Assembly: GCF_042611095.1 (NCBI RefSeq)
Contig: NZ_JBHFPV010000007.1
Location: 1-63,651, forward strand
Origin: Meishania litoralis
GTDB taxonomy: Bacteria; Bacteroidota; Bacteroidia; Flavobacteriales; Flavobacteriaceae
Direction: 5' to 3'
Length of the DNA stretch: 63,651 bases
Positions 15,557 to 24,753 of this stretch are shown here, piece by piece. The notes below the pieces were generated by a model. That model saw nothing but the letters and a program-made list of their open reading frames with translations. It was not told where the DNA came from and did no database searches. The position numbers were made by a program, and so were the translations under genes. The stretch's first letter is position 1; each line of letters starts with the position of its first letter.

Positions 15557-16867
15557 TTACCTCAAATTTGCCGAGGCAGCCTCTGCCAAAGATCCAGCCG
15601 ATTGCACCGACTGTTCGGCATATATGTTTTCGATAATCTTTTGAAGGTCCGGAATTACCGTACTTGCCAATCTAGAATTGCTGTTCATAAGCACGCAAAT
15701 TCCGAAATCATGGTCTGGATAAATTGCGATTTCGTTTCTAAAATTGTTTACACTTCCGCCATGATGCCACATGGTGATTTGATTCTGTGCAGTTTCATCT
15801 TCGAATTTGTGAATGCGCCATCCATAGGCATAATGTGACGAAACATGGCCCGGCCATCGTTTGTAATACTTACGGCCAATATTGATCTCTACCTGAGGTG
15901 TAAATGCCTCCGAAATAACATTTTTGTCCATTACTTCAGGGTTGTGACCAAGCAAAAACCGCATCCATTTGGCCATATCCAAAGCACTTGCATTGATACC
16001 TCCGGCGGCCACGGCATTGTCATAATGGTCTGTAAGTCTTTTTGGTTGCCAGCCCGTTCTTCGTCTTGAGTGTGGGGTGGCGATGTTTTTATATTTTACC
16101 AAAGTTGGGTAACTGGTATTGGCCGTATGCATGCCCAACGGTTCAAAAAACCGCTGCTTCAACAAAGCCCCGATCTCTTTGCCCGTGACTTTTTTCATGA
16201 TTTCGCTCGAGAGCGCGAACATTGCATTCTGATAACTATACATTTTACCGGGCTCACTGATCGGTTTTACCTCATTGAAACGACCCGCGATTTTCCCCAT
16301 TGGCAATCCGGCTTCCACAAGATTCGTAAAACTATGATAAGGTGTTCCCGAAGTGTGCGATAATATATGGCCCAACTGAACCTTGTCAGTGTTCTTTCTA
16401 TCGCCCAAACGAAATTGTGGCAAGTAATCACTGACCTTGTCATTCCAATTTAATTTATCCTCTTCTATCAGATTCGCCGCCAATACCCCGGTGAACCCTT
16501 TTGACAAAGAACCCAATCGAAAGATGGTTTTGCCATCAACCTTATCTCGGCCATTGATATTTCTTTTACCGAAACCTTCTGAAAGTAAGATAGAATCACC
16601 GTTTACAATACTTACCCCTACCCCAATGATATCACCAGATTTCAGCGCATTTTCAAAATAAGCGGTAACGGCTTTTCGCAGTTCGACTTTTCTTTTCTCG
16701 AATACTCTTTCGTGCTCTGCGACCATCGCCCTTTTTTTTGCTTTAAAGGTCTCGGTCTTTGAATCTGCATCGTTGGTAGAATTAGATCTGGTAGCGCTCG
16801 ATGTCATCAAAACAACAAGAAGCAATAACATGAGTACCGATCCAAGTACTATTTTAAAACGGTTCAT
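15557..16867 (-). CDS. secreted class C beta-lactamase-family serine hydrolase
   Basis: A 436-residue protein with an N-terminal membrane/signal segment (FKIVLGSVLMLLLLVVLMTS). Catalytic motifs are complete: SLSK in FRLGSLSKGFTGVLA, YQN in GKMYSYQNAMFAL (YxN) and HGG in MWHHGGSVNNFRNEIAIYP. It resembles penicillin-binding esterases of the class C fold. It is transcribed leftward, opposite to the bestrophin gene, and a TAnnTTTG-like box (TATTTTTG) lies upstream on the minus strand near 16919-16926. It is the second enzyme of this family in the window and is not closely similar to the one at 5715. Confidence 0.87.
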   Translation of the reverse strand: MNRFKIVLGSVLMLLLLVVLMTSSATRSNSTNDADSKTETFKAKKRAMVAEHERVFEKRKVELRKAVTAYFENALKSGDIIGVGVSIVNGDSILLSEGFGKRNINGRDKVDGKTIFRLGSLSKGFTGVLAANLIEEDKLNWNDKVSDYLPQFRLGDRKNTDKVQLGHILSHTSGTPYHSFTNLVEAGLPMGKIAGRFNEVKPISEPGKMYSYQNAMFALSSEIMKKVTGKEIGALLKQRFFEPLGMHTANTSYPTLVKYKNIATPHSRRRTGWQPKRLTDHYDNAVAAGGINASALDMAKWMRFLLGHNPEVMDKNVISEAFTPQVEINIGRKYYKRWPGHVSSHYAYGWRIHKFEDETAQNQITMWHHGGSVNNFRNEIAIYPDHDFGICVLMNSNSRLASTVIPDLQKIIENIYAEQSVQSAGSLAEAASANLR

Positions 16868-17078
16868 AGGTCAGGTAGGTTTGGTAAATCGGGCATATGA
16901 TATCGTTCGATACAAGACAAAAATATCATATACTTAGACAAACGCCTGATTTTTTATAATATTTCATTAATTTTTGGTCCCAAAGCCCATGTATTTTTAG
17001 AAGATCAAAGTTTGTAGTAATTATTTTGTTTCTAAAAAAGGAAATAAGATTGTTGGCAATATAATTAAACACTGATTC

Positions 17079-18134
17079 ATGTATACACAAAAAATATATT
17101 CTGCGCGTCAATTGGCGCAATGGACTAGATACGAGACAATGGTTTTTACAGCGATTATAACCGTTTGGGTCGCTATATTTTATTTCTTGGACTTGAAATG
17201 GTTCAAGATACCTTGGACACCTCTTGCATTGATCGGTACGGCAGTGGCCTTTGTAATAGGATTTCAGAACAATTCTGCCTACGGCAGAATTTGGGAAGCC
17301 CGAAAAATCTGGGGTGGTATTGTTAACACTTCGCGTACTTTTGGAATGTTCGTTCAAGATATGTTGACCAATGAACATGCAAAAAAACCGGTTGCCGAGG
17401 CAGAACTTCTTTTAGAAATCAAAACGTTGACCTACAGACACATCGCCTGGATGACCGCCCTGCGCCATGCCATGCGGGCACCAAAGTCTTGGGAAACCAC
17501 TTCAAACCATAGAACGAACAGGGAGTGGGGCATGCTTCCGCCCGAGATGGAGTCAACCTTGGAAGAAGATATGAAGCCCTACATTTCAAAAAATGAACTG
17601 AAGAAAATAATGGGCAAAGACAACAAGCAGACGGCATTACTTTATGAACAGTCACATCACCTGAGAAAACTCAAGGAAAGAGGTATGATCTGGGAATTTT
17701 CCTTTCTGGAATTGGAAGCTATTCTCCAAGAATTATTTACGCTCCAAGGCCAGAGCGAGCGCATTAAGAATTTTCCCTATCCGAGACAATACGCCACCCT
17801 TAATCATTTTTTTATGTGGGTTTTTGTATTGTTGCTTCCTCTGGCATTGGTGCCTCAGTTCGCGGAAATAGGTGCAGCTCTTGAAAGTAGCCCAGCCTGG
17901 GTCAAAGACCTGTTTGTCTGGTTCAGTATTCCGTTTTACGTTATTGTCGCGTGGATTTTCCATACTATGGAACGCATTGGAAGAACCGGGGAGAATCCGT
18001 TTGAAGGCACATCGAATGATGTTCCCATATCGACCATTGCAAGGGGAATCGAAATTGACCTTCGCCAAAATCTTGGTGAGCCCGACGATGAGATACCCAA
18101 ACAGTTTCCGGCAAAAAGAAATACCCAATTTTAA
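17079..18134 (+). CDS. bestrophin family channel protein
   Basis: A 351-residue bestrophin-like (RFP-TM/UPF0187) membrane protein. Four hydrophobic segments are visible: about 22-42, 48-66, and two near 245-265 and 275-295. Between them is the signature FQNNSAYGRIWEARKIWGGI, the conserved stretch of this family. Prokaryotic bestrophins form pentameric anion or cation channels in the inner membrane. The C-terminus is charged and soluble. It is separated from the following GIY-YIG gene by 6 bp and is probably cotranscribed with it. Confidence 0.87.
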   Translation: MYTQKIYSARQLAQWTRYETMVFTAIITVWVAIFYFLDLKWFKIPWTPLALIGTAVAFVIGFQNNSAYGRIWEARKIWGGIVNTSRTFGMFVQDMLTNEHAKKPVAEAELLLEIKTLTYRHIAWMTALRHAMRAPKSWETTSNHRTNREWGMLPPEMESTLEEDMKPYISKNELKKIMGKDNKQTALLYEQSHHLRKLKERGMIWEFSFLELEAILQELFTLQGQSERIKNFPYPRQYATLNHFFMWVFVLLLPLALVPQFAEIGAALESSPAWVKDLFVWFSIPFYVIVAWIFHTMERIGRTGENPFEGTSNDVPISTIARGIEIDLRQNLGEPDDEIPKQFPAKRNTQF

Positions 18135-18140
18135 AAGTAC

Positions 18141-18491
18141 ATGCCAAAAGTCGAGTACAGGGTCTACGTTATCGAACTTTCGAAACGGGTATTTTCAGAG
18201 CATCGCAAGTTTCGCGAGGCCAATCTTCAATTTAATGGGGTTCTCGAATGCTTGTACGTAGGTATGACCAGTAAAACGCCAAAGGAACGTTTTGAGCAGC
18301 ACAAAAAAGGCATCCTTAGCAAAAAAGGGCACAACCTTTCTTCAAGTATCGTAAAAAAATATGGCAGTTATCTTAGACCGAGCCTATATAATCATATAGG
18401 CCCAATGGTCACGCGATCAGAAGCCTTAAAAATGGAAAAGCAGCTTGCCCTTGAACTTAGAAGAAAAAGATATGCCGTATGGTTCAATTAG
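18141..18491 (+). CDS. GIY-YIG-like nuclease-fold protein
   Basis: A 116-residue protein with a divergent GIY-YIG layout: YRVYVIEL replaces the GIY strand, a 22-residue insertion follows, then LYVGMTSKTPKERFEQHKKG holds the YIG equivalent (YVG) and the catalytic-type Arg, and ALKMEKQLALELR supplies the Glu helix. The long insertion between the two strands is unusual. Some database homologues are labelled ribose-5-phosphate isomerase, which I consider wrong. A role in DNA or RNA cleavage is plausible but unproven. Confidence 0.65.
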   Translation: MPKVEYRVYVIELSKRVFSEHRKFREANLQFNGVLECLYVGMTSKTPKERFEQHKKGILSKKGHNLSSSIVKKYGSYLRPSLYNHIGPMVTRSEALKMEKQLALELRRKRYAVWFN

Positions 18492-18533
18492 AACACGAAA
18501 GGAGTAAAAACTAAGGCTACTACCCTACCCCTA

Positions 18534-21386
18534 TTATTTCGATAGATACATTTTTCTTCTATGGTACAGTTCATAAAATTGATCATCTTTCAAACTATCG
18601 ATAAACAAAATACTTTCCCCCGTACTCTTCATTTCAGGCCCTAAGTTCTTGTTAACGTTCGGAAATTTATTGAACGAAAAAACGGGTTGTTTGATAGCAA
18701 AGCCTTCCAATTCAGGTTTAAAAACAAAGTCCTTTATCTTTTTTTCTCCCAACATGACCTTGGTGGCGTAGTTGACATAAGGTTCTTTGTATGCTTTCGC
18801 AATGAAAGGCACCGTACGCGATGCACGTGGGTTAGCCTCTATGATGTAAACCATATCGTCCTTTATCGCAAACTGTATGTTAATGAGCCCAACAGTGTTC
18901 AGGGCCAAGGCAATTTTCTTGGTGTGATCCTTGATTTGCTGCATTACGAATTCCCCAAGATTAAAAGGAGGCAATGTCGCGTTCGAGTCACCGGAATGGA
19001 TTCCACAGGGTTCGATGTGTTCCATGATACCGATTATATAAATATCTTCCCCGTCACAAATGGCATCGGCCTCAGCTTCTATGGCACCATCAAGATAATG
19101 GTCCAACAAAAGTTTATTGTTCGGTATTTTTCGCAGCAGATCCACGACATGCTCTTCTAGTTCTTCTTTGTTAATGACTATTTTCATTCCCTGCCCTCCC
19201 AGAACATAAGAAGGTCTAACCAACAACGGGAATTTGAGTTCGTCGGCCAATGCCAAGGCCTCATCGGCAGTTTCAGCAACTCCGAATTGCGGAAACGGAA
19301 TATCATTTTCTTTTAAGAGTTCTGAAAAACTTCCCCTATCCTCGGCCAAATCGAGTGCTTCGTAACTCGTACCGATTATCTTAATTCCGTATTTAGATAA
19401 TTTTTCGGCCAATTTTAGAGCGGTCTGACCCCCTAACTGAACAATTACCCCTTCAGGTTTTTCATGACGGATGATATCATAAATGTGTTCCCAAAAAACA
19501 GGTTCAAAGTAGAGCTTATCTGCGGTATCAAAGTCGGTCGAAACGGTTTCAGGATTACAATTGATCATAATGGTCTCATAACCACATTCAGCAGCGGCAA
19601 GTACCCCATGCACACAACAGTAATCAAATTCAATGCCCTGACCGATACGATTGGGGCCCGACCCAAGAACCACGACTTTCTTCCTATCGGTCACAGTACT
19701 GTCATTCTCCACGTAGCGTTCCCCAACGGAAGTTTCGATTTCGGCTTCAAAAGTAGAGTAGTAATATGGAGTCATCGCCTTAAACTCGGCGGCACAGGTA
19801 TCAACCAATTTGTAGACCCTGTTGATATTCATTTCTGTACGCTTATTGTAAACCTCGCTCTCGTAGCAATCAAGCATATGGGCAATCTGGCGATCGGCAA
19901 AACCTTTCTGCTTCGCTTCAAGAAGCAATTCTCGGGAAATACTTCCTATGGCATATTTCGAAATTTCCTTTTCAAGATTATATAGTTCCTCATATTGCTT
20001 TAAGAACCACATATCGATTTTGGTAATTTCGTGGATCCTGCTTAAGGGAATGCCCAGTTGAATGGCGTCGTAGATTACGAAAACCCTATCCCAACTTGGC
20101 ACGGTGAGTTTACCGATAATCTGATCATAATCAGTGTACCCTTTGCCGTCGGCCCCTAGTCCGTTTCTCTTGATTTCCAATGATTGGGTGGCCTTGTGCA
20201 AGGCTTCCTGAAAAGAGCGACCAATACCCATAACCTCACCAACGGCCTTCATTTGCAATCCCAAGGTACGGTCCGAACCTTCGAACTTGTCGAAATTCCA
20301 ACGTGGAATTTTTACGATAACGTAATCCAAAGTCGGTTCAAAAAGCGCTGAAGTAGACTTTGTTATTTGATTGTCAAGTTCATCAAGATGATAGCCAATG
20401 GCCAGTTTGGCCGCTATCTTCGCAATTGGATATCCGGTAGCTTTGGAAGCCAAGGCCGAAGATCTCGATACCCGTGGATTGATCTCGATGGCAATTATCT
20501 TCTCCTCATCATCAGGACTTACGGCAAACTGCACATTACATCCTCCGGCAAAATCACCGATGCTACGCATCATATGAATGGCCATGTCACGCATTCTCTG
20601 AAAAGTGCGGTCGCTAAGGGTCATTGCTGGGGCAACCGTAATCGAATCTCCTGTATGGATGCCCATAGGATCCATATTCTCGATGGTACAGATAATGACT
20701 ACATTGTCGTTTTTGTCACGGAGCAGCTCAAGTTCATATTCCTTCCATCCCATAAGTGCCTTATCGATCATGACCTCATGAATCGGGGAAACTTCCAAAC
20801 CGCGGCTGAGAAGTTCGTCAAAGTCCTTAGGGTCATATACGATCGAGGCTCCAGCACCTCCAAGCGTATAAGAAGCCCGTATTACCAATGGAAAGCCAAA
20901 CTCCTGGGCAATTTCCTTGCCTTTTAAAAAGGAGGTCGCAGTTGCTTGGGGCGCCATTCCAATACCGATCTTCAACATCAATTCACGGAATTTCTCACGA
21001 TCCTCGGTTATGTTGATGGCATCGATATCGACTCCGATGATCTCTACATCGAAATCGGCCCAAATTCCTTTTTCATCGGCTTCGATACATAAATTGAGAG
21101 CAGTTTGTCCACCCATTGTGGGCAAAACGGCATCAATCTGCGGGTGCGCCTTGAGAATTTCTACAATCGATTTTGTGGTCAAGGGCTTGAGGTAGATATG
21201 ATCGGCCATCACCGGGTCGGTCATAATTGTGGCCGGATTGCTGTTTATCAACACCGTTTCGATACCATCTTCCTTTAAACTTCTTAATGCCTGTGACCCC
21301 GAATAATCGAACTCACAAGCCTGACCAATGATTATGGGACCTGACCCAATGATTAAAATCGATTTTAAATCCTTTCTTTTTGGCAT
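18534..21386 (-). CDS. carB: carbamoyl-phosphate synthase large subunit
   Basis: A 950-residue CarB, which makes carbamoyl phosphate from bicarbonate, ATP and ammonia delivered by CarA, for arginine and pyrimidine synthesis. Two homologous ATP-grasp halves are visible: ILIIGSGPIIIGQACEFDYS and VVLGSGPNRIGQGIEFDYCC open them, and IEINPRVSRSSALASKATGY and IIEANPRASRTVPFIAKAYK are the metal/ATP loops. The protein ends LFIDSLKDDQFYELYHRRK and lacks the C-terminal MGS-like regulatory domain of about 120 residues found in the 1073-residue E. coli enzyme. Bacteroidota CarB proteins of about this length are usual. carA is not in the window. It follows rpmH on the same strand, but a terminator separates them. 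Confidence 0.97.
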   Translation of the reverse strand: MPKRKDLKSILIIGSGPIIIGQACEFDYSGSQALRSLKEDGIETVLINSNPATIMTDPVMADHIYLKPLTTKSIVEILKAHPQIDAVLPTMGGQTALNLCIEADEKGIWADFDVEIIGVDIDAINITEDREKFRELMLKIGIGMAPQATATSFLKGKEIAQEFGFPLVIRASYTLGGAGASIVYDPKDFDELLSRGLEVSPIHEVMIDKALMGWKEYELELLRDKNDNVVIICTIENMDPMGIHTGDSITVAPAMTLSDRTFQRMRDMAIHMMRSIGDFAGGCNVQFAVSPDDEEKIIAIEINPRVSRSSALASKATGYPIAKIAAKLAIGYHLDELDNQITKSTSALFEPTLDYVIVKIPRWNFDKFEGSDRTLGLQMKAVGEVMGIGRSFQEALHKATQSLEIKRNGLGADGKGYTDYDQIIGKLTVPSWDRVFVIYDAIQLGIPLSRIHEITKIDMWFLKQYEELYNLEKEISKYAIGSISRELLLEAKQKGFADRQIAHMLDCYESEVYNKRTEMNINRVYKLVDTCAAEFKAMTPYYYSTFEAEIETSVGERYVENDSTVTDRKKVVVLGSGPNRIGQGIEFDYCCVHGVLAAAECGYETIMINCNPETVSTDFDTADKLYFEPVFWEHIYDIIRHEKPEGVIVQLGGQTALKLAEKLSKYGIKIIGTSYEALDLAEDRGSFSELLKENDIPFPQFGVAETADEALALADELKFPLLVRPSYVLGGQGMKIVINKEELEEHVVDLLRKIPNNKLLLDHYLDGAIEAEADAICDGEDIYIIGIMEHIEPCGIHSGDSNATLPPFNLGEFVMQQIKDHTKKIALALNTVGLINIQFAIKDDMVYIIEANPRASRTVPFIAKAYKEPYVNYATKVMLGEKKIKDFVFKPELEGFAIKQPVFSFNKFPNVNKNLGPEMKSTGESILFIDSLKDDQFYELYHRRKMYLSK

Positions 21387-21443
21387 ATTTTATTCTCGTA
21401 TTTTTTCCTTAAACTTGATGAACATTGTAACCTGTGACAAAAA

Positions 21444-21477
21444 CAAAAAAAAGGTGCTACTATCAAAGTAACACCTT
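21444..21477 (-). terminator. intrinsic terminator after rpmH
   Basis: On the minus strand AAGGTGTTACT and AGTAGCACCTT pair over 11 bases (one G-T wobble) around a 5-base loop (plus-strand arms 21451-21461 and 21467-21477), followed by a run of T. It lies between rpmH and carB, so these two genes are at least partly transcribed separately. Confidence 0.85.
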
Positions 21478-21502
21478 AAATATTTTAGAGAATGTCGGGT
21501 CA

Positions 21503-21670
21503 TTATTTTTTATGTCTCGGCTCAGAAGATACAGTTAGTTTTTTTCTTCCCTTTGCTCTTCTTCTTGCAAGAACCTTTCTTCCGTTTACGGTAGCCATGC
21601 GCTCCCTAAAACCATGCTTGTTTCTTCTCTTGCGCTTTGAGGGCTGGTATGTTCTTTTTTGTCCGGGCAT
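21503..21670 (-). CDS. rpmH: 50S ribosomal protein L34
   Basis: A 55-residue, strongly basic protein: MPGQKRTYQPSKRKRRNKHG, then FRERMATVNGRKVLARRRAK and GRKKLTVSSEPRHKK. This is a full L34 with the invariant TYQPSxRKRRxxHGF core. A longer open frame reaches 21757, but the family start and the promoter (-7 box at 21728-21735) place the start at 21670. A component of the large ribosomal subunit. Confidence 0.97.
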   Translation of the reverse strand: MPGQKRTYQPSKRKRRNKHGFRERMATVNGRKVLARRRAKGRKKLTVSSEPRHKK

Positions 21671-21727
21671 TTTATAATCCTTTTCTTTAATTTGCAATGA
21701 TACGGGGTAATCCGTAAAATCTGGGCG

Positions 21728-21758
21728 CAAATATACAAAGAGTTTTTGCTCTTGCAAA
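21728..21758 (-). promoter_or_regulatory. rpmH promoter, Bacteroidota consensus
   Basis: On the minus strand TTTG (21755-21758) and TATATTTG (21728-21735) are separated by exactly 19 bp, a perfect match to the Bacteroidota housekeeping promoter. Predicted leader to the rpmH ATG about 50 nt. Confidence 0.85.
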
Positions 21759-21857
21759 TGTATTTAAAAAATATTTCCGGAGACCGTGTATACATACAAT
21801 AACACGTTTTTATTACTTTTGCCCAAGTTGATTTACACCGTCAAAAACCCCCGTAAT

Positions 21858-22742
21858 ATGAGACAATTGGCACTTATTTTTTTTATTGTTTGCAATTTTA
21901 GCTTGCTAAATGCACAGACAAAGTTGCAATATGATTTGAAAAAAGATGATGTTTTTGTCATCAAACAACGGGCAGAACAACTGATTGTTCAAGAATTGGA
22001 TGGGGTCACGCATGAAATAACTAATAAAATCGATGGCGTGCTTGAATTTAGCGTAGTCGGCGAAGTCGATGACAATTATCAAATATCGTTGACGTTCAAG
22101 GACTTGAACCTGCAAATGGCATCAAGTCTCCAAGGGCAATTGATGGATGTCAAGGCAAAAGAGGTTGTAGAAGGTGATATGCAGTCACAAATCTTCAATA
22201 GTTTGCTTGAAACCCCCGTATCGATCATATTGGCCAAGACCGGCGATATTCTCGAGGTTAAAGGAGGGGATAGTCTGGTAAACAAGATGGCCAGGGCCTC
22301 TGGCATCGAAGACGAATTTTCACTCAATATGATGAAATCGAACCTAAAAAAGGAATTCGGTTCAGAGGCACTGTCGAACAACTACAAACAGATGACATAT
22401 ATTTATTCAACTCAAGAGATAGATACTGGAAGTACATGGGAAAATCAATATAGCGGAAAGCTTGAAGCTAAAAATAAATGGGTTTTGGACTCAATGAACG
22501 ATACCATTGTACGAATAAATGGAACTGCGAACGTGACAATGAACGTAGAGGAGGCCGTTGCAACGATGAAACTTAACGGCACCCAAGAAACCGCTATTAC
22601 CGCCGATCGTAAATCAGGTTTTATTCAAAAAATGACGGTAACAGGTTTGTCTAAAGGAACATCGGTGATGTCGCAAATGGGCGATACCGAGATTCCGACC
22701 ACCATTAAATCAACAATTACCTACGAATTAATCAAAGAATAA
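21858..22742 (+). CDS. DUF6263-like secreted protein
   Basis: A 294-residue protein with signal peptide (MRQLALIFFIVCNFSLLNAQ). The mature part begins KLQYDLKKDDVFVIKQRAEQ and consists of amphipathic strands with internal LEFSVVGEV and INGTANVTMNV; it ends TTIKSTITYELIKE. This resembles the DUF6263 family of exported Bacteroidota proteins of unknown function. An upstream in-frame ATG (21786) precedes the TACTTTTG -7-like box at 21814-21821 and is rejected. The next gene begins 2 bp after its stop. Confidence 0.75.
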   Translation: MRQLALIFFIVCNFSLLNAQTKLQYDLKKDDVFVIKQRAEQLIVQELDGVTHEITNKIDGVLEFSVVGEVDDNYQISLTFKDLNLQMASSLQGQLMDVKAKEVVEGDMQSQIFNSLLETPVSIILAKTGDILEVKGGDSLVNKMARASGIEDEFSLNMMKSNLKKEFGSEALSNNYKQMTYIYSTQEIDTGSTWENQYSGKLEAKNKWVLDSMNDTIVRINGTANVTMNVEEAVATMKLNGTQETAITADRKSGFIQKMTVTGLSKGTSVMSQMGDTEIPTTIKSTITYELIKE

Positions 22743-22744
22743 TT

Positions 22745-23260
22745 ATGTTCAACAAAAACATTAAGCTAATCATTGCCGGTCTTATCATCTTCTATGCAGG
22801 ATATCAAATCGTGGAAGGGAATATCGGCAACGGTATCGCGCTTATCTTGCTCTCACTGATATTTATTTTCCTATATTTTAGAAATGAAATGATCTTGTTG
22901 GCCTTTCTTCGGATGCGGAAACAAGATATGGAAGGCACGCAGAAATGGCTCGATAAAATCAAGAACCCTGAAGCGGCCCTGGTTACCAAGCAACAAGGAT
23001 ACTATAACTACCTGCACGGCATACTCCATTCACAAAAAAACCTTACCCAGGCCGAAAAGTATTTTAAAAAAGCCCTGAAACTAGGGTTGACCATGGACTA
23101 TGATATCGCCATGGCCAAATTAAGCTTGGCGGGCATCGCCATGCAGAAACGCAGAAAGCGCGAGGCTACCACGCTCTTGAACGAAGCGAAAAAGTTGGAC
23201 AAGAACAACATGTTGACCGAACAAATAAAGATGATGCAACAACAGATGAAGAAAATCTAA
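22745..23260 (+). CDS. membrane-anchored TPR-like protein
   Basis: A 171-residue protein with two N-terminal transmembrane segments (IKLIIAGLIIFYAGYQIV and NGIALILLSLIFIFLYF), then a soluble helical domain with about two TPR-like helix pairs (GYYNYLHGILHSQKNLTQAE, KYFKKALKLGL, AMAKLSLAGIAMQKRRKREA). It lies 2 bp behind the DUF6263-like gene and should be cotranscribed. Probably an inner-membrane scaffold protein. Confidence 0.75.
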   Translation: MFNKNIKLIIAGLIIFYAGYQIVEGNIGNGIALILLSLIFIFLYFRNEMILLAFLRMRKQDMEGTQKWLDKIKNPEAALVTKQQGYYNYLHGILHSQKNLTQAEKYFKKALKLGLTMDYDIAMAKLSLAGIAMQKRRKREATTLLNEAKKLDKNNMLTEQIKMMQQQMKKI

Positions 23261-23289
23261 GAAAGTTGAACAGAGGTGCCCGATTTGCA

Positions 23290-24753
23290 TTATAGCAAGG
23301 GCGCCAAAAGCCGGGCGAACGATTCTTGAAGTTTTCTAACAATACTCCTTTCCACCCATCGCTCGTACTCGATTTCTTCACACTCCTCAAGATCTTTCTC
23401 GAATATACGTTTCATTTGCCTATTGACTTCCTTATCATAAATAAGCGCATTGATCTCGAAATTCAGGGCAAAGCTTCGATAGTCCATATTGGCCGTACCG
23501 ATACTCGAAAAAACATCATCGATGACCAAAGTCTTGGCATGCACGAATCCCTTTTTATAACGGTACATTTGTACCCCAGAATGTTCCAATTCTTCAATAT
23601 AGGAATCGGTCGCGTATTGGGCCGGCCATGAATCGGATACCTTCGGAATAATGATCCTCACATCAACACCGCTGCGTGAAGCGGTTGTGAGCGCGGTCAA
23701 AATTTGGGCGTTCGGCATGAAATAGGGCGAAGAAATGTAAATACACTTTCGCGCCGATGTAATGGCACAGAAAAAAGCTTCCATGATATTGGCCCAATCG
23801 GTATCGGGGCCACTGGCGGCTATCTGCACCGCCGTGGGTGCTTTGGTTTTTGGTTCAGACCTAGGGAACCATACCTCTTCGATTTCAACCTCTTGTTTTG
23901 AAACGAAATTCCAGCTCAGTAAAAAGGCAGCCTGTAATGAACCCGCAGCGCTTCCTTCTATGCGCAAGTGGGTATCGCGCCAAAATCTTTTATTTTTGAG
24001 GGAGTTGTCATACTTTTTGTCCAGGTTGATTCCACCTACATATCCAATGTTGCCATCGATCACCACGATTTTTCGATGATCCCTATAATTGACCTTACTC
24101 GTCGAGTTTGAAAAAAACACCGGCATGAAGGGATAATACCTGACCCCGCTATCACGCAATTTCTTTTTGGTTTTTCTTGAGATGCGGCTACCAACATCGT
24201 CATAAATCAGTCGTACCTGAACCCCTGATTTTGCTTTGGCACACAATCTATCGATGACCAAATTACCTACCTCATCATCGAATAATACGAAGTACTCCAA
24301 ATGTATGTGGTTTTGGGCCTTTTCCAGATCTTCCAACAACCTTTTGAACTTCATCTCGCCATTGATCAGGATCTCGACCTCATTGTCGAAGGTAAGAACT
24401 GCCCGTTGATTGTTCTTCAACAACTTGTATATCTTGAAAACACCATCCCCGAAATCCTCTTCAAAGTCCTCTTTTTCCTCATCGTCAAGATTGAAACTAT
24501 CGCTCCACTTCCTGATCTTATCATTGTCAAGAAAATATTTTTTTTCGAAAATCTTCGACTTGCGGTAATCCTGTCCGAAAAAATAATAGACCAAAAGCCC
24601 TAAAAAAGGGAATACCGCGAGTGCGAAAAGATAAGAAATGGTCTTTACGGGGTTTTTGTTCTTTAATAGGATGTGGACCGAAAAGATAATGACCAGCCCG
24701 TAGTTGATTGCCAACAGCAGCGGCCAAATATTATCTTTTATGTATTGCCACAT
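23290..24753 (-). CDS. cls: cardiolipin synthase
   Basis: A 487-residue phospholipase-D-type cardiolipin synthase. Two N-terminal transmembrane segments (about 10-30 and 38-59) are followed by two HKD motifs: DHRKIVVIDGNIGYVGG (about residue 225) and HAKTLVIDDVFSSIGTANMD (about residue 404), each with the conserved GG or GxxNxD tail. It condenses two phosphatidylglycerols into cardiolipin and glycerol at the inner membrane. The length is standard. Its ATG overlaps the stop of the lytic transglycosylase gene by one base (TAATG), so the two are coupled. Confidence 0.94.
   Translation of the reverse strand: MWQYIKDNIWPLLLAINYGLVIIFSVHILLKNKNPVKTISYLFALAVFPFLGLLVYYFFGQDYRKSKIFEKKYFLDNDKIRKWSDSFNLDDEEKEDFEEDFGDGVFKIYKLLKNNQRAVLTFDNEVEILINGEMKFKRLLEDLEKAQNHIHLEYFVLFDDEVGNLVIDRLCAKAKSGVQVRLIYDDVGSRISRKTKKKLRDSGVRYYPFMPVFFSNSTSKVNYRDHRKIVVIDGNIGYVGGINLDKKYDNSLKNKRFWRDTHLRIEGSAAGSLQAAFLLSWNFVSKQEVEIEEVWFPRSEPKTKAPTAVQIAASGPDTDWANIMEAFFCAITSARKCIYISSPYFMPNAQILTALTTASRSGVDVRIIIPKVSDSWPAQYATDSYIEELEHSGVQMYRYKKGFVHAKTLVIDDVFSSIGTANMDYRSFALNFEINALIYDKEVNRQMKRIFEKDLEECEEIEYERWVERSIVRKLQESFARLLAPLL

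Noticed and set aside
18534..21386. Possible truncation of CarB because it lacks the last about 120 residues of the E. coli protein
   Set aside because: The frame ends cleanly after a complete second ATP-grasp half, and Bacteroidota CarB proteins are generally of this length, so it is a lineage feature.
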